Source: an uncultured Draconibacterium sp.
Lineage (GTDB): Bacteria; Bacteroidota; Bacteroidia; Bacteroidales; Prolixibacteraceae
Length of the DNA stretch: 64,000 bases
Direction: 5' to 3'
Assembly: GCF_963677565.1 (NCBI RefSeq)
Contig: NZ_OY781981.1
Coordinates: 248,001-312,000 of the forward strand
The notes under the pieces are model-generated. The model made no database searches and had not been told where the DNA came from. It worked only from the letters and a program-made list of their open reading frames with translations. Shown here in pieces: positions 7,307 to 15,967 of the stretch. How positions within the stretch are numbered: the stretch's first letter is position 1; the number at the start of each line of letters is the position of its first letter. A program made the translations under genes and the position numbers.

Positions 7307-9928
7307 CTACTGCAAAAAGGAAAGTGCTTTTTCAATAGCAGCCTGCAATCCGTCAACATCTTTACCACCGGCAGTAGCATAAAATGGTTGGCCACCGCCA
7401 CCCCCTTTAATCTCTTTTCCGGCTTCGCGAACAATTTGCCCTGCATTTAATCCTTTATCAGCAACAATATTATCCGAAATCATTACCGTAAGGTTTGGCT
7501 TGCCGTTTACGTCGGCACCAATAACCAAAAACAAGTCATCCACTTCGCTTTTTAATTGGAACGCCAAATCTTTAATTAAAGCTGCATTTTCGAGTATAAT
7601 TTTTCCAGAGATGATATTCACTCCGTTCTCCATTAAAATTTTACTTTTTAGATTGGCTTTAACAGTTTTAAGGCTTTCGCGCTGGAATGCCTCTATTTGT
7701 TTTGACAATTCACTGTTTTGCTCATTTAAAGCAATCACACTTCCCAAAACATCTTTCGTTCCCTTTAACGATTCACGAATGCTATCCAATAACGACAATT
7801 GATCGTTGATGTACTTTTCCGCACGGTCGGCAGTAATTGCTTCAATCCTTCGCACACCGGCAGCAATGGCACTCTCCGAAACAATTTTCAGCATACCGAT
7901 CTGGCCGGTTGCAGCAACGTGCGTTCCACCACACAATTCAACCGATTCGCCAAACTTAATCACACGTACTGCCTCGCCGTATTTCTCGCCAAACAACATC
8001 ATTGCTCCCGATGCTTTAGCCTCTTCAATCGGCATTTCGCGGTTTTCTTCCTGAACGGAGTTTTCACGAATCTTTTCGTTCACCAATTTTTCTACCGCTG
8101 CAATTTCTTCATCGGTCATTTTCTGGAAATGCGAGAAATCGAAACGCAAATGATCGGCATTTACCAACGATCCTTTTTGCTCAACGTGTGTTCCCAAAAC
8201 CTCACGCAATGCAGCATGCAGCAAGTGCGTTGCAGTGTGGTTATTGGCAATACTTGTTCTGCGTTTTGCATTCACCACAGCATTAAATGTTTCTTCCGGA
8301 TTTTCAGGAAGTTCATTTACCAAATGAACTGTCAGGTTATTTTCTTTTTGTGTATCGAAAATGGAAGTTTTTACACCATCGAACTCAATGTATCCGGCGT
8401 CGCCAACCTGGCCACCCGATTCACCATAAAACGGTGTTTGATCGAATACCAATTGGTAAAATGATTTTTTCTTTTGTGTTACTTTGCGGTAACGAGCTAT
8501 TTTAATCTCCGCTTCCAGTTTATCGTAGCCTAAAAATTCTGTCTTTTCAATTTTGCGCAGTTCCACCCAATCGTCGGTTTCCTGTGCAGCTGCATTTCTC
8601 GAACGATCTTTTTGCGCCTGCATTTCCACAGCAAAACCTTTTTCATCAACACCTAAACCATTTTCACGGGTGATCAACTCGGTAAGGTCAAGCGGGAAAC
8701 CAAAAGTGTCATATAAAACGAAAGCATCTTTTCCTGCAATTTCTTTGGCACCATCTTTTTTCGCTTTCGAAATAATATCGTCGAGTAATTTAATACCTGT
8801 TGAAAGTGTACGCAGGAACGATTCTTCCTCTTCCTTAATTACCTTCTCAATTAATGTTTGCTGGCTCACCAACTCAGGGAAAGCTTCGCCCATTGTTTCT
8901 TTTAACACATCAATCAAACGATAAATAAAGGCATCTTTTAAATCGAGGAAAGTATAACCGTAACGCACCGCACGGCGCAAAATACGGCGGATTACATAAC
9001 CAGCTTTGTTGTTAGATGGCAACTGACCGTCGGCAATTGCAAAAGCAACCGCACGAAGGTGGTCGGCAATAACGCGCATGGCAATGTCAACCTTTTCGTT
9101 TTCTCCATATTTTTTATTACACAGTTTGCCAATTTCTGCAATAGTATTCTGGAATACATCGGTGTCGTAATTCGACTGAACGCCTTGTAGAACCATACAC
9201 AAACGCTCGAAACCCATTCCGGTGTCAACGTGTTTGGCCGGCAAACTTTCAAGGTTCCCATTTGCTTTTCGGTTAAACTGAATGAAAACGAGGTTCCAGA
9301 TTTCGATTACCTGCGGGTGGTCCATGTTTACCAAATCGCGTCCCGGAACTTTTGCGCGTTCTTCTTCCGAACGAATATCAACGTGTACTTCCGAACAAGG
9401 TCCGCAAGGTCCGGTATCACCCATTTCCCAGAAGTTGTCTTTTTTATTTCCGTTCAGGATGCGGTCTTTTGGCAGGTACTGTTCCCAGTAACCGGCAGCC
9501 TCGTTGTCGCGCTCCTGGTTATCGTCGGCACTTCCTTCAAAAACGGTGGCATACAAACGGCCGGCGTCAATTCCCATACGATCTACCAAAAACTCCCATG
9601 CCCAATCGATCGCTTCTTTTTTAAAGTAATCGCCAAACGACCAGTTTCCCAACATTTCGAACATGGTGTGGTGGTAGGTATCCAAACCAACTTCTTCCAA
9701 ATCGTTGTGTTTTCCTGAAACACGCAGACATTTTTGTGTATCGGCCACCCGCGGATATTTTACCGGTTCGTTACCTAAAAACTGGTCCTTAAACTGGTTC
9801 ATCCCCGCATTGGTAAACATCAGCGTTGGATCGCCTTTTACCACCATCGGTGCAGAGTTCACAACCTGATGTTCTTTCTCGGTAAAAAAGTCGAGAAAAG
9901 CCTTACGTATCTCTTTAGAAGTCTTCAT
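7307..9928 (-). CDS. alaS: alanine--tRNA ligase
   Basis: An 873-residue cytoplasmic class II aminoacyl-tRNA synthetase that charges tRNA-Ala. The N-terminal catalytic domain contains the class II core, including NAGMNQFKD near residue 40 and the TGPCGPCSE segment near 175. The editing domain carries its two zinc-binding motifs: HTATH near residue 561 and CGGTH near 666. The C-terminal C-Ala/DHHA1 region ends in the glycine-rich GGGGGQPFYATAGG near residue 845. Full family length. Monocistronic, with its own terminator downstream and a divergent M23 peptidase gene upstream. Confidence 0.98.
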   Translation of the reverse strand: MKTSKEIRKAFLDFFTEKEHQVVNSAPMVVKGDPTLMFTNAGMNQFKDQFLGNEPVKYPRVADTQKCLRVSGKHNDLEEVGLDTYHHTMFEMLGNWSFGDYFKKEAIDWAWEFLVDRMGIDAGRLYATVFEGSADDNQERDNEAAGYWEQYLPKDRILNGNKKDNFWEMGDTGPCGPCSEVHVDIRSEEERAKVPGRDLVNMDHPQVIEIWNLVFIQFNRKANGNLESLPAKHVDTGMGFERLCMVLQGVQSNYDTDVFQNTIAEIGKLCNKKYGENEKVDIAMRVIADHLRAVAFAIADGQLPSNNKAGYVIRRILRRAVRYGYTFLDLKDAFIYRLIDVLKETMGEAFPELVSQQTLIEKVIKEEEESFLRTLSTGIKLLDDIISKAKKDGAKEIAGKDAFVLYDTFGFPLDLTELITRENGLGVDEKGFAVEMQAQKDRSRNAAAQETDDWVELRKIEKTEFLGYDKLEAEIKIARYRKVTQKKKSFYQLVFDQTPFYGESGGQVGDAGYIEFDGVKTSIFDTQKENNLTVHLVNELPENPEETFNAVVNAKRRTSIANNHTATHLLHAALREVLGTHVEQKGSLVNADHLRFDFSHFQKMTDEEIAAVEKLVNEKIRENSVQEENREMPIEEAKASGAMMLFGEKYGEAVRVIKFGESVELCGGTHVAATGQIGMLKIVSESAIAAGVRRIEAITADRAEKYINDQLSLLDSIRESLKGTKDVLGSVIALNEQNSELSKQIEAFQRESLKTVKANLKSKILMENGVNIISGKIILENAALIKDLAFQLKSEVDDLFLVIGADVNGKPNLTVMISDNIVADKGLNAGQIVREAGKEIKGGGGGQPFYATAGGKDVDGLQAAIEKALSFLQ

Positions 9929-10008
9929 TTTCCGTCTGTATGATTTATGATTTCGTTAAAAATATTTAATGCAAAGAAAACAAATTCATTAATTATGAGT
10001 TATTTACT

Positions 10009-10016
10009 TACCTTTG
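10009..10016 (+). promoter_or_regulatory. -7 promoter box for the M23 peptidase gene
   Basis: TACCTTTG matches the Bacteroidota consensus TAnnTTTG and lies 91 bp before the ATG at 10107. No good -33 TTTG is present at the expected distance, so the assignment rests on the -7 box. Confidence 0.45.
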
Positions 10017-10106
10017 CCGCGTGAAAAATCACGTTTTATTAAATCCATGCAAAGTTATAGGATTTAATGAATAGACATTAAAAAAGAGAAAAAACCGGCC
10101 TGGTAT

Positions 10107-11087
10107 ATGGCAAAAAAGAAATATAAATTTAACCCGGATACCCTCAGTTACGAGAGCGTAGGATTAAGTTGGAAAGCCAAAGCGACAAAAATACTCACGT
10201 ACTTTTCGAGTAGTTTAGCGTTGGCAATCATCATTTCGCTAATCTTCGTAAACTTTTACGACACCCCGCGTGCGAAAAGATTATTACGCGAAAACAAGCG
10301 TTTGCTTACTCAATACGAATTACTTACAAAAGACCTTAACAAGGTTGAAAATGTATTAGCTGAATTGCAGCAACGCGACGATAATATTTACCGTGTAATT
10401 TTTGAAGCCGAGCCAATTCCCTCAACCGTAAGAAATGCCGGATTTGGTGGTGCCAATAAATATTCAGAGTTGGAAGACATGGATAATGCTGATTTGGTCA
10501 TTGCAACGGCACACAAGTTGGATGTAATATCGAAGCAGGCTTACATTCAGTCGAAATCATACGACGAAGTGTTGGAACTGGCGCTGAACAAAGAAAAAAT
10601 GCTGGCTTCGCTACCGGCAATTATGCCAATTACCAATAAAGATCTGAAGCGTACTTCCAGTGGGTGGGGTTATCGCATCCACCCGATTTATAAAGTGCGC
10701 AAAATGCATTGGGGACAAGACTTTACTGCTCCTGTTGGAACTCCAATTTATGCAACCGGCGATGGAAAAGTTACCGATGTTAAGGGTTCAAAACGAAGCA
10801 AAGTTGGCTTGGGATTAAACATTAAAATCGATCACGGTTTTGGGTACGAAACTGTTTATGGTCACCTGAATGAATTTAATGTAAAACGTGGGCAACAGGT
10901 AAAACGTGGCGACATTATCGGTTATGTTGGGAACACCGGCGGATCAACTGCCCCGCACCTGCACTACGAAGTGCATAAAGACGGACGAAAAGTAAATCCC
11001 GCCTACTACATGTTTAAAGATCTTACTCCACAGGAATACGACAAAATGATTGCTATTTCGTCGAATATTGGGCAGTCGCTTGACTAA
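10107..11087 (+). CDS. M23 family (LytM-type) zinc metallopeptidase
   Basis: A 326-residue cell-wall endopeptidase or envelope-remodelling factor of the LytM/M23 family. A basic N-terminus is followed by one membrane helix at about residues 28-50 and a coiled-coil stretch at about 60-100. The C-terminal LytM domain runs from about residue 180. Zinc ligands and catalytic residues are visible in MHWGQDF (near 200) and HLHYEVH (near 284), in the family pattern HxxxD...HxH. The domain therefore appears catalytically intact and is probably anchored in the inner membrane facing the periplasm. It is transcribed alone and ends at a strong terminator. Confidence 0.9.
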   Translation: MAKKKYKFNPDTLSYESVGLSWKAKATKILTYFSSSLALAIIISLIFVNFYDTPRAKRLLRENKRLLTQYELLTKDLNKVENVLAELQQRDDNIYRVIFEAEPIPSTVRNAGFGGANKYSELEDMDNADLVIATAHKLDVISKQAYIQSKSYDEVLELALNKEKMLASLPAIMPITNKDLKRTSSGWGYRIHPIYKVRKMHWGQDFTAPVGTPIYATGDGKVTDVKGSKRSKVGLGLNIKIDHGFGYETVYGHLNEFNVKRGQQVKRGDIIGYVGNTGGSTAPHLHYEVHKDGRKVNPAYYMFKDLTPQEYDKMIAISSNIGQSLD

Positions 11088-11117
11088 TTGAAATCGACTT
11101 TGATAAAAATATTTAAG

Positions 11118-11150
11118 ACTTCCATCGGTTAGTTCCGTTGGAAGTTTTTT
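11118..11150 (+). terminator. intrinsic terminator after the M23 peptidase gene
   Basis: Hairpin ACTTCCATCGG / CCGTTGGAAGT with one mismatch and a 6-nt loop, followed by six T residues. Confidence 0.8.
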
Positions 11151-11237
11151 CTTGAACAGCATCTTGAACGCATCAAAAAATTAATCACTCTTTTGTAACA
11201 GGTTTAAAATCTTTTATCTTGCATTTAAATTTTTATT

Positions 11238-11588
11238 GTGCCTTACAAGAAACCAAAAATAGAAAAGATACTATACTCTATTGGCGAAGTGGCCGATATG
11301 TTTGGCGTCAATGTGTCGCACATTCGTTATTGGGAAAATCAGTTTGAGGCACTCAAGCCGGTAAAAAATAAAAAGGGTAACCGGCAATTTACCAAGAAAG
11401 ATATTGAAACCATCCGATTTATTCACCACCTGGTAAAAGAACGCGGACTGACCATTGATGGCGCCCGAAAAAAGTTAAAAGAAAACCCGGAAGACACCTT
11501 AAACAATTTCGAGGTGGTTAAACGTTTACAGGATATTAAACAAGAACTAATCGCGATAAAAGAAGCACTTGGGGAAAATGAAAATTAA
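11238..11588 (+). CDS. MerR family transcriptional regulator
   Basis: A 116-residue protein with an N-terminal MerR winged HTH (YSIGEVADMFGVNVSHIRYWE, here split: YSIGEVADMFGV then HIRYWE) at about residues 12-50. A short helical tail follows and no effector domain is apparent. It starts at GTG 11238; no ATG is available in the right place and the HTH begins immediately after. The stop codon overlaps the next start by 11 bp (ATG at 11578), so it is translationally coupled to the Nif3-like gene. Short MerR proteins in this operon setting are common in Bacteroidota. Its target is unknown, with autoregulation the simplest guess. Confidence 0.85.
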   Translation: MPYKKPKIEKILYSIGEVADMFGVNVSHIRYWENQFEALKPVKNKKGNRQFTKKDIETIRFIHHLVKERGLTIDGARKKLKENPEDTLNNFEVVKRLQDIKQELIAIKEALGENEN

Positions 11589-12672
11589 AGAGATTACCAA
11601 TTATTTAGAAGATTTTGCACCGTTAAAATTGCAGGAATCGTACGACAATGCCGGGCTAATTCTTGGCGACAAAAACGCTGAAGTATCGGCAGCCCTGATT
11701 ACGCTCGACGTTACCGAGGCGATTGTTGATGAAGCCATTGAAAGAAAGGCAGGATTAATAATTGCCCACCACCCCATTGTTTTTTCGGGATTGAAAAAAA
11801 TAACAGGCAAAAATTACGTTGAGCGCACGCTTATAAAAGCCATAAAACACGATGTAGCTATTTATGCAGCACACACCAATCTCGACAGTGTTACGGGGGG
11901 AGTAAATGGTACAATTTGCGAAAAACTGGGATTGGAAAATTGTAAAATACTTCAACCGGTTGGAGGAATGCTGAAAAAGCTAGTCACTTTTGTTCCGGTT
12001 GATCATGCCAATAAAGTTCGTGAGGCCATTTTTGCTGCCGGAGCCGGTAATATTGGTAATTACGACTCGTGTAGTTTTAACACGCACGGGCAAGGTACAT
12101 TTCGGGGTAGCGACACCACTAATCCCTTTGTTGGAAAAAAAGGCGAGCAACATTACGAAAATGAAATGCGTGTCGAAACAGTTTTTCCGGATTATTTGCA
12201 GGGGAAAGTTATTAATGCCCTTACAAAGGCGCATCCGTACGAAGAAGTAGCCTATGATATTTATTCGCTCGACAATAATTTCGATCAGATTGGCGCCGGT
12301 ATGATTGGTTCGCTACCAAAAGAAAAGGAAGACAAGACTTTTCTGCGCCAGCTAAAGAAAACTTTTGGGTTAAAAGTTATCAGGCACACAGCGTTACAAG
12401 AGAAGAAAGTAAAGAAAATAGCGATTTGCGGAGGCGCCGGTTCGTTCCTTTTAAACCAGGCAATTGCTGCAGGAGCCGACTTTTTTGTGACCGGCGACTT
12501 TAAATATCACCAGTTTTTTGATGCCGAAAATAAAATAGTTATCGCCGATATCGGACATTTTGAGAGTGAACAGTTCACTAAAGAACTTTTTTATGAGCTA
12601 CTTACAAAAAAATTCCCTAAATTTGCAGTCCATTTATCAGAGGTGAATACCAACCCGGTTTTTTACTTCTGA
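11578..12672 (+). CDS. Nif3-like dinuclear metal-centre protein
   Basis: A 364-residue Nif3/YbgI family protein (PF01784), the long form with an inserted middle domain seen in B. subtilis YqfO. Metal-ligand motifs are visible: IAHHPIVF near residue 62, HTNLDSV near 98, and the distal GHFESEQ near 326. The family binds two metal ions as a hexamer. It is often annotated as GTP cyclohydrolase I type 2, but the physiological reaction is not firmly established. The ATG at 11578 is chosen over a TTG nine bases upstream and overlaps the end of the merR gene. The next gene encodes the zinc-ribbon protein that commonly accompanies Nif3. Confidence 0.9.
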   Translation: MKIKEITNYLEDFAPLKLQESYDNAGLILGDKNAEVSAALITLDVTEAIVDEAIERKAGLIIAHHPIVFSGLKKITGKNYVERTLIKAIKHDVAIYAAHTNLDSVTGGVNGTICEKLGLENCKILQPVGGMLKKLVTFVPVDHANKVREAIFAAGAGNIGNYDSCSFNTHGQGTFRGSDTTNPFVGKKGEQHYENEMRVETVFPDYLQGKVINALTKAHPYEEVAYDIYSLDNNFDQIGAGMIGSLPKEKEDKTFLRQLKKTFGLKVIRHTALQEKKVKKIAICGGAGSFLLNQAIAAGADFFVTGDFKYHQFFDAENKIVIADIGHFESEQFTKELFYELLTKKFPKFAVHLSEVNTNPVFYF

Positions 12673-12700
12673 TTTTTATGTATAAAAAAATATTACGAGC

Positions 12701-13477
12701 ATGAATGCACCATATTCAAGGCAAGAAGACAAAGACATCTCAGTAGAAGAGAAATTACGCGCGTTGCATGAATTGCAAAGTGTTGTTTCTGAAGTTGACA
12801 AAATAAAAACCCTAAGGGGTGAGCTTCCTTTAGAAGTTCAGGACTTGGAAGACGAAATTGCCGGTTTGAAAACCAGGTTGGTAAACCTTGACGACGAGGT
12901 TAAAAATCTGGATACCTCAATCAACAACAAGAAAATTGCGATTAAAGATTCGCAAGCGTTGATTGCAAAATACACCGAGCAGCAGAATAACGTTCGTAAC
13001 AACCGCGAATTCGACTCGCTTTCGAAAGAAATTGAGTTCCAAAACCTGGAAATCGAACTTTCTGAAAAACGTATTAAAGAGTTCACTGCAGAAATGGCTC
13101 AGAAAAAAGAAACCATTACTGCTTCGAAAGAACAGTTGAAAGAACGTGAAGAAGACCTGGACAGAAAGAAAAACGAACTTTCTGAAATTACTGAAGAAAC
13201 CAAAATTGAGGAAGAAAAGCTAAAAGGAAAATCTGAAAAGATCGAGTCGTTTATCGAGCCTCGTCTGTTGGGAGCCTTCAAACGTATTCGTAAAAATGCA
13301 CGCAATGGTTTGGCCGTTGTTACTATTCAGCGTGATGCTTGTGGTGGTTGCTTTAACAAAATTCCACCTCAGCGCCAATTGGATATTGCCAGCCGTAAAA
13401 AAATTATTGTTTGCGAATATTGCGGTCGTATTTTGGTTGATCAAAACATTAACGTAGTTGAAGATATTGCTGAATAA
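12701..13477 (+). CDS. coiled-coil C4 zinc-ribbon protein
   Basis: A 258-residue protein. A long coiled coil fills residues about 15-195 (many Glu, Lys and Leu heptads, including a run of KKxELSE-type repeats). A C-terminal zinc ribbon follows with CGGC near residue 213 and CEYC near 237. This matches the C4-type zinc-ribbon family (CT398-like, zf-RING_7) that is widely adjacent to nif3-like genes. A nucleic-acid or protein chaperone role has been suggested for the family, but I know of no settled function. It is the last gene of the merR-nif3 operon and is followed by a strong terminator. Confidence 0.85.
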   Translation: MNAPYSRQEDKDISVEEKLRALHELQSVVSEVDKIKTLRGELPLEVQDLEDEIAGLKTRLVNLDDEVKNLDTSINNKKIAIKDSQALIAKYTEQQNNVRNNREFDSLSKEIEFQNLEIELSEKRIKEFTAEMAQKKETITASKEQLKEREEDLDRKKNELSEITEETKIEEEKLKGKSEKIESFIEPRLLGAFKRIRKNARNGLAVVTIQRDACGGCFNKIPPQRQLDIASRKKIIVCEYCGRILVDQNINVVEDIAE

Positions 13478-13500
13478 GCATTACGATATTTACAAAAAGT

Positions 13501-13535
13501 AGCCGGTTCAAAAATTTGAACCGGCTATTTTTTTT
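13501..13535 (+). terminator. intrinsic terminator of the merR-nif3 operon
   Basis: A perfect 12-bp stem (AGCCGGTTCAAA / TTTGAACCGGCT) is followed by A and a run of eight T residues. Confidence 0.9.
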
Positions 13536-13585
13536 GCAAGACGATTAAAACGTAATACCTAAATTGATTAAAAAGTTTCGTCAAT

Positions 13586-13680
13586 AAAAAAATCCCGGCG
13601 TCCACTCCGGGATTTTTTCTTCATCGCATCTATGCTTCTTTTGATTGACTCTGATAATAAGAGTTTGTACTGGGTTTGTA
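13586..13680 (-). ncRNA. candidate small RNA, about 95 nt
   Basis: The 435-bp gap 13478-13912 holds two gene terminators and this unit. On the minus strand a TATATTTG -7 box (13693-13686) would start a transcript near 13680. The transcript could form a 5-bp hairpin (ACTCT/AGAGT, about 13666-13650), then GCAT/ATGC (about 13633-13624), and end at a strong terminator (AATCCCGG / CCGGGATT, 13618-13586, then T-run). No convincing reading frame fits, and the only ATG peptides run through the terminator. It matches no RNA family that I recognise. The call rests on the promoter-to-terminator arrangement alone. Confidence 0.4.
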
Positions 13681-13693
13681 CTCTGCAAATATA
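13661..13693 (-). promoter_or_regulatory. promoter box with tandem 12-bp operator-like repeats
   Basis: The minus-strand -7 box TATATTTG is followed immediately by two direct copies of AGTACAAAC (12 bp apart) in the region expected to hold the start site. On the plus strand they read GAGTTTGTAC and GGGTTTGTAC. Their position suggests a repressor or recombinase site; no cognate protein is obvious nearby. Confidence 0.4.
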
Positions 13694-13844
13694 GATTACC
13701 AATAGCAAATAAATCGTTATTTTTTGCCTAATAGAAGTAGACAAAAGCAGTATTTATGCATGATGATTCTCGACATTGACTACGCAAGCATTCTTAAAGT
13801 CACGGTTATAAAAACCTAGCAGGGATTCCCAAAATCCTTAAAAA

Positions 13845-13873
13845 GAAAAAAGCCGCTCCTCCAGAAACGACTT
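13845..13873 (-). terminator. terminator of the lemA-TPM operon
   Basis: On the minus strand, AAGTCGTTTCT pairs with AGGAGCGGCTT using several G-U pairs and is followed by six T residues, 40 bp after the TPM stop codon. Confidence 0.7.
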
Positions 13874-13912
13874 CAGTAATTTGAACATTGCTTTTTATAT
13901 AATGATATTTTT

Positions 13913-14704
13913 TTACCAGCTTCCACCAGCACCGCCGCCGCCAAAGCTTCCGCCACCGAAACCACCAAAGCCTCCGCCGCCAAAACCTCCGCTTCCTGAT
14001 GAGAAGTTTCCGAACGAGCCCGATGAACGGTGACTCCCTGACATCATTCCCATAGCTAACCAAAAGGGTAAACTTCTGCCCGGAGAATAAAAACGGCCTC
14101 GTCGGCGTCTTCCAAAGATGGTTACCAGTATTAGTATAAAAATGATCCCGAAAGGAATTCCGGCACTGCCACCAGCGTCAACTTTTTCCTGGTAATTTTC
14201 TGCGGTATATTCGCCACGAGTAATATCCATAATTACGTTTAAACCTGCCGCCAAACCGCCGTAGTAATCATTATTTTTAAATCTTGGAATCATTTCTTCG
14301 TTAACAATCGTACTATTCAAAACAGCATCGGGTAAAACACCTTCTAGTCCGTAACCGGTGGCGATAAAAACCTCACCTCTGCTGTTACCAACTTTTGGTT
14401 TTACCAGAACTACCAAACCGTTATCGTTGTCTTTTTGTCCAACTCCCCAGTTTTCTCCAAGGCGTTGCGCATAATCAGCACGATCATATCCATCGAGGTC
14501 GGGAACAGTTACTACAACAATTTGAGTTGAAGTTTTTCGTGCAAACTGCGCCAATGCACTTTCCATATTTTGTTGTTCGCTATCGCTTAAAACATTGGCA
14601 AAATCGTTTACCAAACGCACCGGTTGCGGACGTTCTGGAATTTGCGCCAAAATACTTGTAGCGGTAACGATCAGTGCAAATAGTACTATTATTTTTTGTT
14701 TCAT
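13913..14704 (-). CDS. TPM domain protein with Gly-rich tail (YgcG type)
   Basis: A 263-residue envelope protein. The ATG at 14704 is chosen because it opens a Sec signal peptide (MKQKIIVLFALIVTATSILA, cleavage near residue 20). The TPM_phosphatase domain spans about residues 25-155 (RLVNDFANVLS, GVGQKDNDNGLVVLV, ATGYGLEG). One membrane helix follows at about 175-195. The C-terminal 45 residues are almost entirely Gly, Phe and Ser in GGFGGG repeats and end in GAGGSW. This is the classic architecture of YgcG-like proteins next to LemA. TPM domains of this group have been tied to membrane stress and photosystem repair in other organisms, but the bacterial role is poorly defined. Confidence 0.88.
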   Translation of the reverse strand: MKQKIIVLFALIVTATSILAQIPERPQPVRLVNDFANVLSDSEQQNMESALAQFARKTSTQIVVVTVPDLDGYDRADYAQRLGENWGVGQKDNDNGLVVLVKPKVGNSRGEVFIATGYGLEGVLPDAVLNSTIVNEEMIPRFKNNDYYGGLAAGLNVIMDITRGEYTAENYQEKVDAGGSAGIPFGIIFILILVTIFGRRRRGRFYSPGRSLPFWLAMGMMSGSHRSSGSFGNFSSGSGGFGGGGFGGFGGGSFGGGGAGGSW

Positions 14705-14734
14705 ATTTTTTTTATTTAACCCTTCTGCCATCCA

Positions 14735-14774
14735 CCCGCTGTCCTTACGCGGGCATCTCCCCTTGCAAGGGGAG
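14735..14774. repeat. double-hairpin intergenic palindrome
   Basis: Two inverted repeats lie side by side between the TPM genes: CCCGC/GCGGG (14735-14753) and the perfect 18-bp palindrome CTCCCCTTGCAAGGGGAG (14757-14774). The composition is far more G/C-rich than the flanks. It resembles a dispersed REP-like element, though only one copy was noticed here. Confidence 0.6.
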
Positions 14775-14794
14775 AAAAAGCGGAACAGTGATTT

Positions 14795-15232
14795 TTATTT
14801 TCCAAACGAAATTTCGTCCGATAATTCATTTACATCATCATTCTGATAAGGGAAATGAGCTTTTAATTGTTCGCCAGCCATTATTATTCCATCAGCCAAA
14901 GCTTCGGCGTATTTTGCCTCCTTTAACTTTGCAATTACCACTTCCTTTGTGTTTTCCCAAAAATCGTCGGCCACTTTTTGGTTTATGCCTCCATCACCTA
15001 AAATCGCAAACTTTTTATCTTCAACTGCCAGGTAAAAAAGAACACCGTTGCGCAACTCTGTTTTATGCATTTCCAGTTTTGCAAAAATATATGCTGCCCG
15101 ATCTAACACATCTCCGTCACAATGTTTTTCAATGTGTACGCGTATCTCGCCCGAAGTATTGGTTTCGGCAACACGAATGGCGTTTGTAATTTGCAGTTTT
15201 CCTGCTTCGTTAAAATATTTTTGTACTCCCAT
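14795..15232 (-). CDS. cytoplasmic TPM domain protein
   Basis: A 145-residue protein made of one TPM domain, with no signal peptide and no Gly-rich tail. It starts MGVQKYFNEAGK, and the TPM core SGEIRVHIEKH...VLDRAAYIFAKLEMHKTE is recognisable. It lies between lemA (11-bp gap upstream) and the secreted TPM gene, so the three genes probably form one transcript. Paired long and short TPM proteins with LemA are a recurrent arrangement in Bacteroidota. Its biochemical role is not established. Confidence 0.85.
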   Translation of the reverse strand: MGVQKYFNEAGKLQITNAIRVAETNTSGEIRVHIEKHCDGDVLDRAAYIFAKLEMHKTELRNGVLFYLAVEDKKFAILGDGGINQKVADDFWENTKEVVIAKLKEAKYAEALADGIIMAGEQLKAHFPYQNDDVNELSDEISFGK

Positions 15233-15243
15233 TCTTTAATCGT

Positions 15244-15822
15244 TTAAAATTGTACTTCAGGAGCTTGTTCTGCACCTTGCTGCGCCTCAAAATATGTTTT
15301 CTTCTCGAAACCAAACCAGCCCGCATAAATTACCCGTGGAAACTTCCGGATGTACGCATTGTAAGACTGAGTGGTTTGATTAAACTTTCGTCTTTCTACG
15401 GCAATTCTGTTTTCAGTGCCTTCTAATTGTGCCTGCAAGTCTAAAAAGTTTTGGTTGGCTTTCAAATCCGGATAACGTTCAACAACCACCATTAACTTAC
15501 CCAAAGCAGAAGAAAGCCCTTCCTGTGCCTGGTTAAACTGCTGAAGCGACTGTGCATTTAATTTTGTAGGATCTACATTTACCGAAGTTGCTTTCGAGCG
15601 CGCTTCAATAACACCTGTTAACGTTTCCTGCTCGTGCTCGGCATATCCTTTTACTGTGTTTACCAGGTTCGGAATTAAATCGGCACGACGCTGATACACG
15701 TTTTCAACCTGCGCCCACGAAGCAGTTACCTGCTCATCCATTTCAACCATTTTATTATAGCCGCAGCTTGAAAATAAGACTACACTCACTAAAGCGATAA
15801 ATACAATTTTAAATCTTTTCAT
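15244..15822 (-). CDS. lemA: LemA family protein
   Basis: A 192-residue LemA family protein. A short N-terminal membrane helix or lipoprotein signal (IVFIALVSVVLFSSCG; the Cys near residue 20 would be the lipid site) leads into the helical LemA domain. Family signatures seen are EQVTASWAQVENVYQRRADLIPNLV (pieces EQVTASWAQVEN and RADLIPNLV), VVERYPDLKAN and ENRIAVERRKFN. The fold is a long helical bundle presented outside the inner membrane. It is the first gene of the lemA-TPM-TPM operon. A near-consensus -7 box (AATATTTG) lies upstream. Confidence 0.92.
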   Translation of the reverse strand: MKRFKIVFIALVSVVLFSSCGYNKMVEMDEQVTASWAQVENVYQRRADLIPNLVNTVKGYAEHEQETLTGVIEARSKATSVNVDPTKLNAQSLQQFNQAQEGLSSALGKLMVVVERYPDLKANQNFLDLQAQLEGTENRIAVERRKFNQTTQSYNAYIRKFPRVIYAGWFGFEKKTYFEAQQGAEQAPEVQF

Positions 15823-15967
15823 TTATTCAATTCTTATTTGATTTTCTTTTCTATCTGTACAATAAATACAAATATTTTCAAAAGGTGTGAAATATCAGAA
15901 GTAAATTCGGGGAAAGGCGATAATTTACCGCTGTATTTCGAAATAATTAAGATTAAAGCAGGGAACC

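Noticed and set aside
7799..8464. A 221-codon open frame on the plus strand
   Set aside because: It lies entirely antisense inside alaS, whose editing domain is fully conserved; Cys/Phe-rich composition is typical of a shadow frame.
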